From: Allobrachymonas chironomi DSM 19884
GTDB lineage: Bacteria; Pseudomonadota; Gammaproteobacteria; Burkholderiales; Burkholderiaceae_C
Reading direction: 5' to 3'
Assembly (NCBI RefSeq): GCF_000374625.1
Contig: NZ_KB894765.1
Location: 124,001-188,000, forward strand
DNA: 64,000 bases
In this document: piece after piece, positions 47,054-56,066 of the stretch
Layout: the number at the start of each line of letters is the position of its first letter
Position numbering within the stretch: the stretch's first letter is position 1
Translations under genes and position numbers: made by a program
The notes under the pieces: generated by a model
The model's input: the letters and a program-made list of their open reading frames with translations, nothing else
What the model was told of the DNA's origin: nothing
Database searches by the model: none

Positions 47054-47413
47054 TCAGCCTTTTTTCCACGGTCGCGGACCGCCGATCACATGCACGTGCA
47101 GATGGTGCACTTCCTGGCCGCCCTGTTCGCCGGTGTTGATCACCACGCGGAAACCGCCTTCGGGATACGGCTCGCAGCCCTGCTCCATGGCCAGCTTCGG
47201 GGCCAGCGTCATGATCTTGCCCATCAGCGCGGCATCAGCCTCGGTGAGCGCCGCCATCGACGTGATGTGGCGCTTGGGGATAATCAGGAAATGCACGGGC
47301 GCCCACGGGTTGATGTCATGGAAGGCGAAGATGTCTTCGTCCTCGTACACCTTGTTCGAGGGAATCTGCCCTGCGGCAATCTTGCAGAAAATGCAGTCGT
47401 CTTGCATGCTCAT
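47054..47413 (-). CDS. HIT-family nucleotide hydrolase (HinT-like)
   Basis: A 119-residue histidine-triad protein with HHLHVHV (His-phi-His-phi-His-phi) near the C-terminus and DDCIFCKI at the start, similar to HinT purine nucleoside phosphoramidases. It lies between the DUF4870 gene and tatA in the his-tat run. The ATG at 47413 or the second ATG at 47407 may be used; neither has a strong ribosome site. Confidence 0.93.
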   Translation of the reverse strand: MSMQDDCIFCKIAAGQIPSNKVYEDEDIFAFHDINPWAPVHFLIIPKRHITSMAALTEADAALMGKIMTLAPKLAMEQGCEPYPEGGFRVVINTGEQGGQEVHHLHVHVIGGPRPWKKG

Positions 47414-47483
47414 GTCCGGGTGGTACTACACAGAATCTGGTGATTATCACCCGGAACCGTGACACGTGGCTGACACTGCTGCG

Positions 47484-47921
47484 TCATGCACCTACCGGGC
47501 GGTTGTCATTCATGCGGGCCATGCCGCGCACGATGCGGTACAGGAACCAGACCGAGACAACGCCCCAGGCCAGGTAGCCGGGCACGATCAGCAACAGGAA
47601 CAGCGGGCTGGTGACCACATACCAGAAGGTGGCCCAGAGCACCGAGCGGATGCGCCAGCTGAAGTGGCTTTCCTGCCAGGTACCCTGCGCATCTCCGCGC
47701 TTGACCAGATCAATCACGAAAGCGATGATCAGCACCGCCACCCCGACCTGGAAGCCGGGAATGACAGCGGCCAGAGCCACCGTCAGGTGCAACAGGTAGC
47801 TGACCCAGCCCACGGCCTTCAGGTTGCGTGCGCGGGCGTCCTGTTCGGGGCCCTGCGGAAAAGCCGGCGGCTGTGTCCGCGGCTGGGTTTCGCGGGCTTT
47901 CACGTCGATCACATCATTCAT
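47484..47921 (-). CDS. DUF4870-like membrane protein
   Basis: A 145-residue small membrane protein with about three or four hydrophobic stretches after a Pro/Gln/Arg-rich N-terminal 30 residues; VGWVSYLLHLTVALAAVIPG and SYLL segments are typical of DUF4870-type proteins. It is found between hisE and the HIT gene in related Burkholderiales. Function is unknown. It starts with an ATG at 47921 preceded by AAGGAG. Confidence 0.8.
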   Translation of the reverse strand: MNDVIDVKARETQPRTQPPAFPQGPEQDARARNLKAVGWVSYLLHLTVALAAVIPGFQVGVAVLIIAFVIDLVKRGDAQGTWQESHFSWRIRSVLWATFWYVVTSPLFLLLIVPGYLAWGVVSVWFLYRIVRGMARMNDNRPVGA

Positions 47922-47957
47922 GGCAACTCCTTGTCGTGGACAGTGGGTGGCTCGGAG

Positions 47958-48317
47958 TCAGTCTGCCGGTCGGCTCGCCTTCTCTGTAATGCCACTGATC
48001 CCTTCACGGCGCGCAAGTTCCGCCGTAATGTCTTCCGGGCGCAAGCCGTAGTGCGCGAGCGCGATCATGCTGTGGAACCACAGATCGGCAATTTCGTACA
48101 CCAGCTTGGCCTTGTCGGCACCGGCATCCACGTCCTTGGCCGCCATCACGGTTTCGGTGGCTTCCTCGCCAATCTTCTTGAGGAAAGCGTCCGGCCCCTT
48201 GTGCAGCAGTTTCGCCACATAGCTGGTTTCGGGATTGCCGCCGCGTGCCGGCAGGCGCGTTTCCAGCGTGTCGGCGACACGGGCGAGGATATCTTGCGTG
48301 TTGAAGGTCATGCGCAT
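47958..48317 (-). CDS. hisE: Phosphoribosyl-ATP pyrophosphohydrolase
   Basis: HisE removes pyrophosphate from PR-ATP in histidine synthesis. The 119-residue protein has the [15 protein letters not shown] and [12 protein letters not shown] helices that bind metal. The ATG at 48317 shares a base with the hisI stop, so the two are co-translated as separate proteins rather than a HisIE fusion. It is followed by the DUF4870 gene. Confidence 0.95.
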   Translation of the reverse strand: MRMTFNTQDILARVADTLETRLPARGGNPETSYVAKLLHKGPDAFLKKIGEEATETVMAAKDVDAGADKAKLVYEIADLWFHSMIALAHYGLRPEDITAELARREGISGITEKASRPAD

Positions 48318-48718
48318 TACTTGTAGATGGTGTCCGGGTCTTTCAAGACCGGATCGACGGCCTGCCAGCCACCGTTTTGCAAGCTTTGGTAAAAACAGCT
48401 GTGGCGACCGGTGTGGCAGGCAATGCCGGGTTCGTGGCCGAGCTGGGTGATTTTCAGCAGCACCACATCGTTGTCGCAGTCGAGGCGGATATCGTGCACG
48501 GTCTGCACATGGCCGCTTTCCTCGCCCTTGAACCAGAGCTTGTTGCGCGAACGGCTGAAATAGACGGCACGACCCAGTTCGGCAGTCTTCTGCAGCGCTT
48601 CGCGGTTCATCCAGGCGAACATCATCACATCGCCGGTGGCCGCTTCCTGGGCAATGACCGGCACCAGGCCGTTGGCATCCCAGCGAATGGCATCAAGCCA
48701 GTCAGGCATTGTCGTCAT
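48317..48718 (-). CDS. hisI: Phosphoribosyl-AMP cyclohydrolase
   Basis: HisI opens the purine ring of PR-AMP. The 133-residue enzyme has the [12 protein letters not shown] start region, [10 protein letters not shown] (metal-binding Asp) and the zinc cysteines in GPA-type [11 protein letters not shown]. It starts nine bases after hisF. Confidence 0.96.
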   Translation of the reverse strand: MTTMPDWLDAIRWDANGLVPVIAQEAATGDVMMFAWMNREALQKTAELGRAVYFSRSRNKLWFKGEESGHVQTVHDIRLDCDNDVVLLKITQLGHEPGIACHTGRHSCFYQSLQNGGWQAVDPVLKDPDTIYK

Positions 48719-48727
48719 GGGGTCTCC

Positions 48728-49510
48728 TTACAGGCGCACCGGAATGCCGCGTGCAGCCATGTGCTGCTTGGCCTGCAGCACGGTGTATTCGCCATAGTGG
48801 AAGATACTGGCAGCCAGCACGGCATCCGCACCGCCCTGCTGCACGCCATCGGCCAGATGGTCGAGGTTGCCGACGCCGCCGGAAGCGATCACCGGCACCG
48901 GAATCGCATCGCTGACGGCTCGCGTCAGCTCCAGGTCGAAGCCGCTCCTGGTGCCGTCCTTGTCCATGCTGGTGAGCAGGATCTCGCCAGCACCGTAGTC
49001 GGCCATCCTGCGTGCCCATTGCAGCACGTCCAGGCCGGTGTTCTTGCGCCCGCCGTGGCTGTAGACGTCCCAGCCCTCGCCCCGTGCGGCAATGTCTTCG
49101 GCAGCCACGCGGCGCTTGGCGTCGATCGCCACCACGATGCACTGCGAACCATAGCGGCCGGAGGCCTCGCGGATCACCTCCGGATTGGCAATGGCGGCCG
49201 AGTTGAAGCTGGTCTTGTCGGCACCGGCATTGAGCAGGCGACGCACGTCGTCCACGCTGCGCACGCCCCCCCCCACGGTCAGCGGAATGAACACCTGGCT
49301 GGCGACCGCCTCGATGATGGGCAGGATCATGTCCCGCGCATCGCTGGTGGCGGTGATGTCCAGGAAGGTGAGTTCGTCCGCGCCCTGCTCGTTGTAGCGG
49401 GCGGCGATCTCGACCGGGTCACCGGCATCGCGCAGTTCGACAAAATTGACGCCCTTGACCACGCGGCCACCGGTAACGTCGAGACAGGGAATGATTCGTT
49501 TGGCTAGCAT
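48728..49510 (-). CDS. hisF: Imidazole glycerol phosphate synthase subunit HisF
   Basis: HisF is the cyclase half of the HisHF enzyme. The 260-residue barrel starts with [12 protein letters not shown], with the catalytic Asp in PCLDV and DAKRR... DITAT..., and ends with [10 protein letters not shown]. The ATG at 49510 overlaps the preceding SDR gene by seven bases. HisH and HisA, its normal neighbours, are not in the window. Confidence 0.96.
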   Translation of the reverse strand: MLAKRIIPCLDVTGGRVVKGVNFVELRDAGDPVEIAARYNEQGADELTFLDITATSDARDMILPIIEAVASQVFIPLTVGGGVRSVDDVRRLLNAGADKTSFNSAAIANPEVIREASGRYGSQCIVVAIDAKRRVAAEDIAARGEGWDVYSHGGRKNTGLDVLQWARRMADYGAGEILLTSMDKDGTRSGFDLELTRAVSDAIPVPVIASGGVGNLDHLADGVQQGGADAVLAASIFHYGEYTVLQAKQHMAARGIPVRL

Positions 49511-50478
49511 GGTCCCGATTGTAAGGGCTGACCCGACAGCAAGCCCTGCGCCGGGGTCGGGTAACGCAGCACCAGCCCCAGCTCCTGCTTCAGGCGGGTG
49601 TTGTCGAGTTGGCGCGATTCCAGCATGAAGCTCAGCAGCGTCGGCGAAAGCTGGGTGCGCGCCTGTTCCAGGCTGATGCGCGGCGGGCGCGGCAGACCGT
49701 ACAGGTCGGCGGCCAGATCGAAATAGTCTCCCATTTTCAACCGCGCATCGTCGTTCACGTGGACGATGCGCTGCGGCCGTCCGCGCCACAGCGCCAGCCA
49801 GCAGGCGCGCGCCAGGTCATCGGCATGAATGTGGTTGCTGTAGCTGTCATCCTGCGGCTGCAAGGCCGGTGTGCCGCGCAGCAGGCGTTCGCGCGGCGTG
49901 CCCTGCGCGCGGTCGGGCGCATAGATGCCGGGAACGCGCAGAATGCTGATGGCAGGCTGCCCCAGGCGTTGGCGGCCCCAGTCACGCAAGGTCTGCTCGG
50001 CATGCACGCGACGCTGCGCACGCCCGGTCGCGGGAGCCAGGGCAGCAGTTTCACGCAGCAAGGCCCCCTGGCGGTTGCCGTAGACACCGCTGGTACTGCC
50101 ATACACCAGCTGCAGGGGGGATCGGCCACGCCGCAAGGCCTGCACCAGCGCGTGCGTGCGCACATCCCGCGCCCCGCCATCGGCCCCCGGTGGTGCCAGA
50201 TGCAGCACGCGCTGTGCCAGTCCGGCCAGCCGGCGCAGGGTACACGGCTGATCGAGGTTGCCGGCCAGCACCGTCAGCCCTTGCGCGCGCAAGGCATTCA
50301 GCCGATCTGGCTGGCTGCTCAGGGCCAGCAGCTGCACTCCACGACGCGCCACGCGCTGCAGCACGACACGGCTGCCGACATCGCCACAGCCCACAATCAG
50401 CAGACGCTGCCGTCGGAATCGGGCTGGCAGCGCACGCGGGCGGACAAGTGAAGCCGGTCGGGCAAGGGACAGGGGCAT
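49504..50478 (-). CDS. NAD(P)-dependent epimerase/dehydratase-like (extended SDR)
   Basis: A 324-residue protein with an N-terminal Rossmann motif ([13 protein letters not shown]), [11 protein letters not shown] in the middle and [14 protein letters not shown], all typical of atypical extended short-chain dehydrogenases (YeeZ-like). It has an Arg-rich N-terminus. The ATG at 50478 is used for want of an alternative. Its stop lies inside the hisF start, so they are likely co-transcribed, although the link in function is not known. Confidence 0.8.
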   Translation of the reverse strand: MPLSLARPASLVRPRALPARFRRQRLLIVGCGDVGSRVVLQRVARRGVQLLALSSQPDRLNALRAQGLTVLAGNLDQPCTLRRLAGLAQRVLHLAPPGADGGARDVRTHALVQALRRGRSPLQLVYGSTSGVYGNRQGALLRETAALAPATGRAQRRVHAEQTLRDWGRQRLGQPAISILRVPGIYAPDRAQGTPRERLLRGTPALQPQDDSYSNHIHADDLARACWLALWRGRPQRIVHVNDDARLKMGDYFDLAADLYGLPRPPRISLEQARTQLSPTLLSFMLESRQLDNTRLKQELGLVLRYPTPAQGLLSGQPLQSGPC

Positions 50479-50629
50479 GGCAAGATGGATAACAGACGGG
50501 AACCCACCCTAATGTAACAGCCCCAGACCCTGCCCCTGTCAGGGATCGGCAAGATGCAGGACAATAAGGAATTGCGGCCTGTGCAGCAGGCCACCCCGTT
50601 CACCCAGTTTTTGCAGGAGATCACCCCCC

Positions 50630-51679
50630 ATGGGATACCAGGTCCATATCCAGCCCAGTGGCCGCCAGTTCGAGGTTCTGGACGGCGAAACCGTGCTCGA
50701 TGCCGGCATCCGTCTGGCCATCGGCCTGCCCTACGGCTGCAAGGATGGTGCCTGCGGATCCTGCAAATGCAAGAAGATCAGTGGCGAAGTCACACATCGC
50801 CCCTACCAGGCCAAGGCCATGTCGGACGAGGAGCTGGCCGCCGGCATGGTGCTGGCCTGCCGCGCCGAGCCGCAGTCCGACCTGGTACTGGAATCACGCC
50901 AGGTGACTGCTGCCGGTGCGTTCCCGGTGCGCAAGATGCCGGCGCGCGTGATGGGCCTGACGCGCCTGGCCGATGACGTGATGCAGATCAGCCTGCAGCT
51001 GCCGGCCAACGCGCCGCTGCAATACCATGCCGGCCAGTACATCGATATCCTGCTGGCGGATGGCCAGCGCCGCAGCTACTCCATGGCCACGGCGCCGCAG
51101 GACGTCGATGCGGCACAGCCACGCGTAGACCTGCATCTACGCCACATGCCCGGCGGCAAGTTCACCGACCATGTGTTCGCCAGCATGAAGGAAAAGGAAA
51201 TCCTGCGCATCGAGGGGCCGTTCGGCAGCTTCCACCTGCGCGAGGATGCCGGCCAGGGGCCGCTGCTGTTCCTGGCCTCCGGCACCGGATTTGCCCCCAT
51301 CAAGGCGATGCTGGAGCACATGGAGCACACCGGCAGCCAACGCCATGCCGTTCTCTATTGGGGTGCGCGTCGCCCGGCCAACATCTACATGCACGACTGG
51401 ATCACGGAATACTGCACACGCCACCCACAGGTGCGCTATGTGCCGGTGATTTCCGATGCCCTGCCGGAAGATGGCTGGACCGGTCTGTCGGGTCTGGCCC
51501 TGGATGTGATGCTGCAGGAACATCCTGACATGCGCGATATGCAGCTGTATGCCTGCGGCGCACCGGCCATGGTGGAAGCGGCACAACAGCGCGCCGTAGC
51601 GGATCACCAGCTGCCAGCGGAGCACTTCTTTGCCGATGCCTTCACCTCGCTGAAGGACAAGATCGAGCCGCAAGCCTGA
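50630..51679 (+). CDS. AscD-like ferredoxin reductase (2Fe-2S, FAD/NAD)
   Basis: A 349-residue oxidoreductase. The N-terminal plant-type 2Fe-2S domain has CKDGACGSCKCK (Cys cluster, about 37-48) and LACRAEP, then an FAD domain with RSYSMATAP and a NAD domain with LFLASGTGFAPIKAML. The best match in annotation is to CDP-6-deoxy-delta-3,4-glucoseen reductase and related reductases of aromatic ring oxygenases; no partner oxygenase is near. It has an AGGAGA ribosome site, and converges on the VOC gene. Confidence 0.88.
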   Translation: MGYQVHIQPSGRQFEVLDGETVLDAGIRLAIGLPYGCKDGACGSCKCKKISGEVTHRPYQAKAMSDEELAAGMVLACRAEPQSDLVLESRQVTAAGAFPVRKMPARVMGLTRLADDVMQISLQLPANAPLQYHAGQYIDILLADGQRRSYSMATAPQDVDAAQPRVDLHLRHMPGGKFTDHVFASMKEKEILRIEGPFGSFHLREDAGQGPLLFLASGTGFAPIKAMLEHMEHTGSQRHAVLYWGARRPANIYMHDWITEYCTRHPQVRYVPVISDALPEDGWTGLSGLALDVMLQEHPDMRDMQLYACGAPAMVEAAQQRAVADHQLPAEHFFADAFTSLKDKIEPQA

Positions 51680-51698
51680 GCCGAAGCGGCTGCTGCCG

Positions 51699-52118
51699 TC
51701 AGCCGCAGAACTCCACCAGCCGCAGACGATTACCGTCAGGATCCTGCACACGCAAGACGCGCAAGGCATTGATCTTGCCGGTATACAGCACGGGTCCCGC
51801 GGAGTCGGCCCAGCCTTCACGCTGCAGGTGGGCACGGATGCCCTCGACCGGTTGTTGCACCAGGAAGTAGAACTCCTGGAAGCCGGCCTGCTCTGCGTCA
51901 GCCGCTGCGTTGGCAGCAGCACGCCTGGTCAGCGGGGGCCTGACCTCCATCAGCTCAATGCTGCCGGTTCTCAAGCGGAAGACAAAACGCTCACCCGGCA
52001 CAGCCTGTGCCACCCGTACATCCAATTCCAAGCTGGCAATGCGCTTGAGCAGTAGTACCCGGGTATAAAAATCCAGGCACTTCAGTGGCCTGGTACTGAC
52101 AATGTGCGTTTCCAGCAT
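51699..52118 (-). CDS. VOC (glyoxalase-like) family protein
   Basis: A 139-residue protein of the vicinal oxygen chelate fold, with the two beta-alpha-beta-beta-beta halves visible as THIVSTRPLKCLDFYTRV and VLRVQDPDGNRLRLVEF. The latter segment is the usual end of this fold and includes a metal Glu position. Enzyme function is unclear. No strong ribosome site is seen; the 98 bases upstream contain no obvious feature. Confidence 0.75.
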   Translation of the reverse strand: MLETHIVSTRPLKCLDFYTRVLLLKRIASLELDVRVAQAVPGERFVFRLRTGSIELMEVRPPLTRRAAANAAADAEQAGFQEFYFLVQQPVEGIRAHLQREGWADSAGPVLYTGKINALRVLRVQDPDGNRLRLVEFCG

Positions 52119-52216
52119 GCTTGGATTGTTGCCGGAAACAATGAGCTACACGGATTGTCCCATCTGCGTTGTAGCAAAAACCCTGAGAACGTGTGACATA
52201 TTCCCAGCCAGCAGGC

Positions 52217-52933
52217 TCACTCGCCCAAATAAGCCGCCCGCACACGCGGATCCGCCAGCATGGAGCCGGCTTCTCCCTGCATGGTCATGACGCCGGACTC
52301 CATCACGTAGCCACGATCGGCAATCGATAGCGCCCGACTGGCGTTCTGCTCCACCAGCAGCAGAGTCATGCCGCGCTGGTGCACGTCCTGCACCACCTCG
52401 AAAATCTTGTCCACCATGATGGGCGACAAGCCCATGGACGGCTCATCCAGCAACAGCAGCCGCGGCCGCGCCATCAGCCCGCGCGCCATGGCCAGCATCT
52501 GCTGCTCACCGCCGGACATGGTGCCGGCGAGCTGGCTACGGCGTTCCTGCAGGCGCGGGAACAGCTGCAGCATGCGCTCCAGATCCTCTGCCACGGCGGC
52601 CTTGTCCTTGCGCAGGAAAGCGCCCATCTGCAGGTTCTCGATGATGGTCATGCGCGTGAAAATGCCGCGCCCCTCCGGAATCATCACCAGGCCTTCGCGC
52701 GCAATATCCCAGGCGCCCTTGCCGCGAATACTCTTGCCGAGAAACTGGATATCACCGTTGCGCACCGGCTGCAGCCCGGTGATCGCCTTCATGGTGGTGG
52801 TCTTGCCGGCACCATTGGAGCCGATCAGCGAGACCAGTTCGCCTTCCCTCACCTCCAGATCGATGCCCTTGACCGCATTGATGCCGCCGTAGGCCACTTC
52901 CAAGCCGCTGATTTTCAACAGGGTGTTGCTCAT
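52217..52933 (-). CDS. livF: Branched-chain amino acid ABC transporter ATPase LivF
   Basis: LivF is one of two ATPases of the high-affinity Liv importer. The 238-residue protein has Walker A IGSNGAGKTTTMKA, the signature MSGGEQQMLAMARGLM and Walker B LLLLDEPSMGLSP. It is the last gene of livHMGF, ten bases after livG. Confidence 0.96.
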   Translation of the reverse strand: MSNTLLKISGLEVAYGGINAVKGIDLEVREGELVSLIGSNGAGKTTTMKAITGLQPVRNGDIQFLGKSIRGKGAWDIAREGLVMIPEGRGIFTRMTIIENLQMGAFLRKDKAAVAEDLERMLQLFPRLQERRSQLAGTMSGGEQQMLAMARGLMARPRLLLLDEPSMGLSPIMVDKIFEVVQDVHQRGMTLLLVEQNASRALSIADRGYVMESGVMTMQGEAGSMLADPRVRAAYLGE

Positions 52934-52943
52934 GCTGTCTGCC

Positions 52944-53714
52944 TCAATGCTGTCCGGTGCCCAGATAGGCCTCGATCACTTTCTCGTCCTTCTGCACCTC
53001 GGCTGGCGTCCCCTGGGCGATCACCTTGCCATAGTCCAGCACGGTCACGCGGTCGCACAGGCCCATCACCAGCTTCACATCGTGTTCGATCAGCAGAATC
53101 GTGCGGCTGTCCTGGCGGATACGGTCGATCAGCTCGCGCAGCTGCACTTTCTCTGTGGCGTTCATGCCGGCAGCAGGCTCATCCAGTGCGATCAGTTGCG
53201 GGTCGGTTGCCAGCGCACGGGCAATTTCCAGGCGGCGCTGGTCGCCATAGCTCAGGGTGCGCGCACGGAAATCGGCATACTGGCCGATACCGACATAGTC
53301 GAGCAGCTCCTGGGCACGGGCGCGGATGGCTGCCTCCTCCGCCAGGAAGGAGCGCGTCTGGAAAATCGCCCCCAGTACGCCGGAGTGGGTGCGCACATGG
53401 CGCCCCACCATGACGTTTTCGAGTGCCGTCATTTCGGCAAACAGGCGGATGTTCTGGAAGGTACGGGCGATGCCGGCCTGTGCCACCTTGTGCACTGCCG
53501 TGGGCTCATAACGCTGGCCGGCCAGCTCGAAGCTGCCGCTGTCCGGCGTGTAGAGGCCGGTGATCACGTTGAAGAAAGTCGTCTTGCCCGCGCCGTTGGG
53601 GCCAATCAGTCCGTAGACCTGGCCTTGTTCGATATGCAGATTGACATCGCTCAGCGCCTGCAGGCCACCAAAGCGCTTGGACACATCGCGGACTTCGAGA
53701 ATGGTCGTGCTCAT
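52944..53714 (-). CDS. livG: Branched-chain amino acid ABC transporter ATPase LivG
   Basis: LivG is the second Liv ATPase. The 256-residue protein has Walker A IGPNGAGKTTFFNV, the signature LSYGDQRRLEIARALA and Walker B IALDEPAAGMN. The ATG at 53714 (MSTTILEVRD) is chosen because it starts the domain; the frame is open further upstream, but that is shadow of livM. It lies ten bases after livM. Confidence 0.96.
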   Translation of the reverse strand: MSTTILEVRDVSKRFGGLQALSDVNLHIEQGQVYGLIGPNGAGKTTFFNVITGLYTPDSGSFELAGQRYEPTAVHKVAQAGIARTFQNIRLFAEMTALENVMVGRHVRTHSGVLGAIFQTRSFLAEEAAIRARAQELLDYVGIGQYADFRARTLSYGDQRRLEIARALATDPQLIALDEPAAGMNATEKVQLRELIDRIRQDSRTILLIEHDVKLVMGLCDRVTVLDYGKVIAQGTPAEVQKDEKVIEAYLGTGQH

Positions 53715-53724
53715 GCTGTGCGCC

Positions 53725-54921
53725 TCAGGGGTTGACGCTGTCCTGGCGGACCGTGGTGGTACCGGGAACGGCATCGGCGGGCGAATCCACACCGGGCGGA
53801 TTCTGCTGGGCCGTGACGGGCTGTGCCTTGCTGGCAACCCCCTTGCGGCTGCCGGCCTTGCCATGTTCGGGAGACGGCCAGAGACCACGTGGACGCAGCA
53901 GCATCACCGAGATCATGGCCAGCGCAATCAGCAGCTGACGCAGGATGGCCGGGTCCAGCCGGCCATCGGTCATGGCCTGCAGCGGGTGCGCCACATAGCG
54001 CAGCACCTCGGGCAGCGCCGACAACAGCACCGCGCCCAGGATCACGCCCGGCAGGTGGCCCAGACCGCCCAGCACGACCATCGCCACGATCATGATGGAT
54101 TCCATCAGGCTGAACGACTCGGGCGAGACAAAGCCCTGGAAGCTGGCAAACATGGCCCCGGAAATACCGCCAAAAGTGGCCCCCATGCCGAAAGCCAGCA
54201 GCTTCAGGTTGCGCGTGTTCAAGCCCATGGCCTGCGCCGCCGTCTGGTCTTCGCGGATCGCCATCCAGGCGCGACCGATGCGCGAATCCTGCAGGCGATA
54301 GCAGACCACCACCGTCAGCACCACCAGGATCAGGAACAGGTAGTAGTACAGGCTGACCGAGGACACGGTAAAGCCGCCAATATCGAGCGAACGCGACAGC
54401 GGGTGGCCGGCCACGGTCACCGGATCGATCTGGCCGATGCCCTTGGGGCCGTTAGTGATGTTGACCGGCGCGTCCAGGTTGTTCATGAAAATGCGGATGA
54501 TCTCGCCAAAGCCCAGCGTGACAATCGCCAGATAGTCGCCACGCAGCTTGAGCAGCGGGTAGCCGAGCAGCACGCCGACAATGCCAGCCAGTGCCGCCGC
54601 CAGTGGAATCACCGCCCAGAGTGGCAAGTGCAGGCCTCCGGGAAAAGTGGCCGCCAACTGCGGGAAGGTACCCAACAGATGGGGCGATGCCAGCAGCGCG
54701 AACAGGTAGGCCCCGACGGCATAAAACGCCACATAACCCAGATCCAGCAGGCCGGCGTAACCGACCACGATGTTCAGGCCCAGTGCCAGCATGATGTACA
54801 GCAGCGCCAGATCGGCGATGCGCACCCAGGCATTGCCGAACTGCTGCAGTACCAGCGGCAGCACCAGCAGCCCGATGGCGGCCAGCAGGAAGACGAACAG
54901 CTTGCTCTTGCTTGATGTCAT
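53725..54921 (-). CDS. livM: Branched-chain amino acid ABC permease LivM
   Basis: LivM is the longer permease of the Liv system. The 398-residue protein has about ten hydrophobic segments and the family sequence WMAIREDQTAAQAMG that contacts the ATPase. The C-terminal 50 residues after LLRPRGLWPSPEHGK are a Pro/Thr/Ser-rich cytoplasmic tail of no obvious family function. The ATG at 54921 has GGGAGA seven bases upstream. Confidence 0.95.
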   Translation of the reverse strand: MTSSKSKLFVFLLAAIGLLVLPLVLQQFGNAWVRIADLALLYIMLALGLNIVVGYAGLLDLGYVAFYAVGAYLFALLASPHLLGTFPQLAATFPGGLHLPLWAVIPLAAALAGIVGVLLGYPLLKLRGDYLAIVTLGFGEIIRIFMNNLDAPVNITNGPKGIGQIDPVTVAGHPLSRSLDIGGFTVSSVSLYYYLFLILVVLTVVVCYRLQDSRIGRAWMAIREDQTAAQAMGLNTRNLKLLAFGMGATFGGISGAMFASFQGFVSPESFSLMESIMIVAMVVLGGLGHLPGVILGAVLLSALPEVLRYVAHPLQAMTDGRLDPAILRQLLIALAMISVMLLRPRGLWPSPEHGKAGSRKGVASKAQPVTAQQNPPGVDSPADAVPGTTTVRQDSVNP

Positions 54922-54934
54922 GGTGTTCTCCCGG

Positions 54935-55864
54935 TCAGGCACGGTCGGCCACACGTTCGCCCAGCAGGCCGGACGGACGCAGGATCAGGATCAGCACCAG
55001 CACCAGAAAGCCCAGGATATCGGTGTAATGGCTGCCCAGCACACCGCCGGTCAGCACGCCCAGGTAGCCGGAACCAATCGATTCGATCAGGCCCAGCAGC
55101 AGGCCTCCCACTACTGCGCCGCCCAGGTTGCCAATGCCGCCTAGCACGGCGGCAGTAAAGGCCTTCAGGCCGGGCAGGAAACCCATGGTGTGCTGTACCG
55201 TGCCGTAGTTGGCGGCAAACATGACGCCGGCTACGGCCGCCAGTACCGCACCGATGATGAACGTGGCGGAAATCACGGTGTCGGGCTTGACGCCCATCAG
55301 CGAGGCCACACTCGGGTTCTCTGCCGTGGCGCGCATGGCACGGCCCAGACGGGTACGATGCACCACGTACAGCAGGATGGACAGGCAGATGGCGGTCACG
55401 CCCAGCACCATCACCTGGGTCACGGTGATCACGGCACCGGCGACCTGGAACGGCTCTGCGGCCAGCAGCGTCGGGTAGGACTTGTAGTTGGGCTTCCAGA
55501 TGATCATGGCCAGCGTCTGCAGCAGGATGCTCATGCCGATGGCGGTGATCAACGGCGCCAGACGCGGGCTGTTGCGCAGCGGCCGGTAGGCGATTTTCTC
55601 GATGCTGAAGTTCAGCACGGCGGCTACCACGCAGGCCACCAGCATGGCGATCAGCAGGATCATCCAGCCCGGTGTCCCCGGCATGCTCTCCTGGATCAGG
55701 CCGACAATCGTCCAGCTGGTCAGTGCACCAATCATCAGCACTTCGCCGTGGGCAAAGTTGATCAGGTTGATGATGCCGTACACCATGGTGTAGCCCAAGG
55801 CCACCAGGGCGTACATGCTCCCCAGAACCAGACCATTGATGATCTGTTGCAACAAAATATCCAT
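54935..55864 (-). CDS. livH: Branched-chain amino acid ABC permease LivH
   Basis: LivH is the other permease. The 309-residue protein begins with MDILLQQIINGLVLGSMYAL and has the ATPase-contact RAMRATAENPSVASLMG segment and GGIGNLGGAVVGG. The ATG at 55864 fits homologs; the open frame goes upstream without support. It is the first gene of livHMGF. No livK/livJ binding-protein gene is here, so it must be elsewhere. Confidence 0.95.
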   Translation of the reverse strand: MDILLQQIINGLVLGSMYALVALGYTMVYGIINLINFAHGEVLMIGALTSWTIVGLIQESMPGTPGWMILLIAMLVACVVAAVLNFSIEKIAYRPLRNSPRLAPLITAIGMSILLQTLAMIIWKPNYKSYPTLLAAEPFQVAGAVITVTQVMVLGVTAICLSILLYVVHRTRLGRAMRATAENPSVASLMGVKPDTVISATFIIGAVLAAVAGVMFAANYGTVQHTMGFLPGLKAFTAAVLGGIGNLGGAVVGGLLLGLIESIGSGYLGVLTGGVLGSHYTDILGFLVLVLILILRPSGLLGERVADRA

Positions 55865-56029
55865 CGAATCGGCTCTCCCGGAAGTCGGGCACCAGAGGGG
55901 ACTGGCGCTGGGATGGGCTCTTGCCGGGTCAGGCAACAGGCTAGGGGCAGTCAGGGGTCGTTGCAATCGCTTACGGACCAGTGGCGGTTTCGAATTGTAG
56001 CAAGCACGGTCGTTCACCTCGATTCTGGC

Positions 56030-56052
56030 TGATTAGGGAGATTCCCTGATCA
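56030..56052. repeat. Inverted repeat between livH and rarA
   Basis: TGATTAGGGA and TCCCTGATCA pair over nine of ten bases with a 3-base gap, 15 bases after the rarA stop on the minus strand. There is no T-run, so it may be an operator for liv or a weak transcription end of rarA. Confidence 0.5.
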
Positions 56053-56066
56053 CGGTCTATTCGTCA

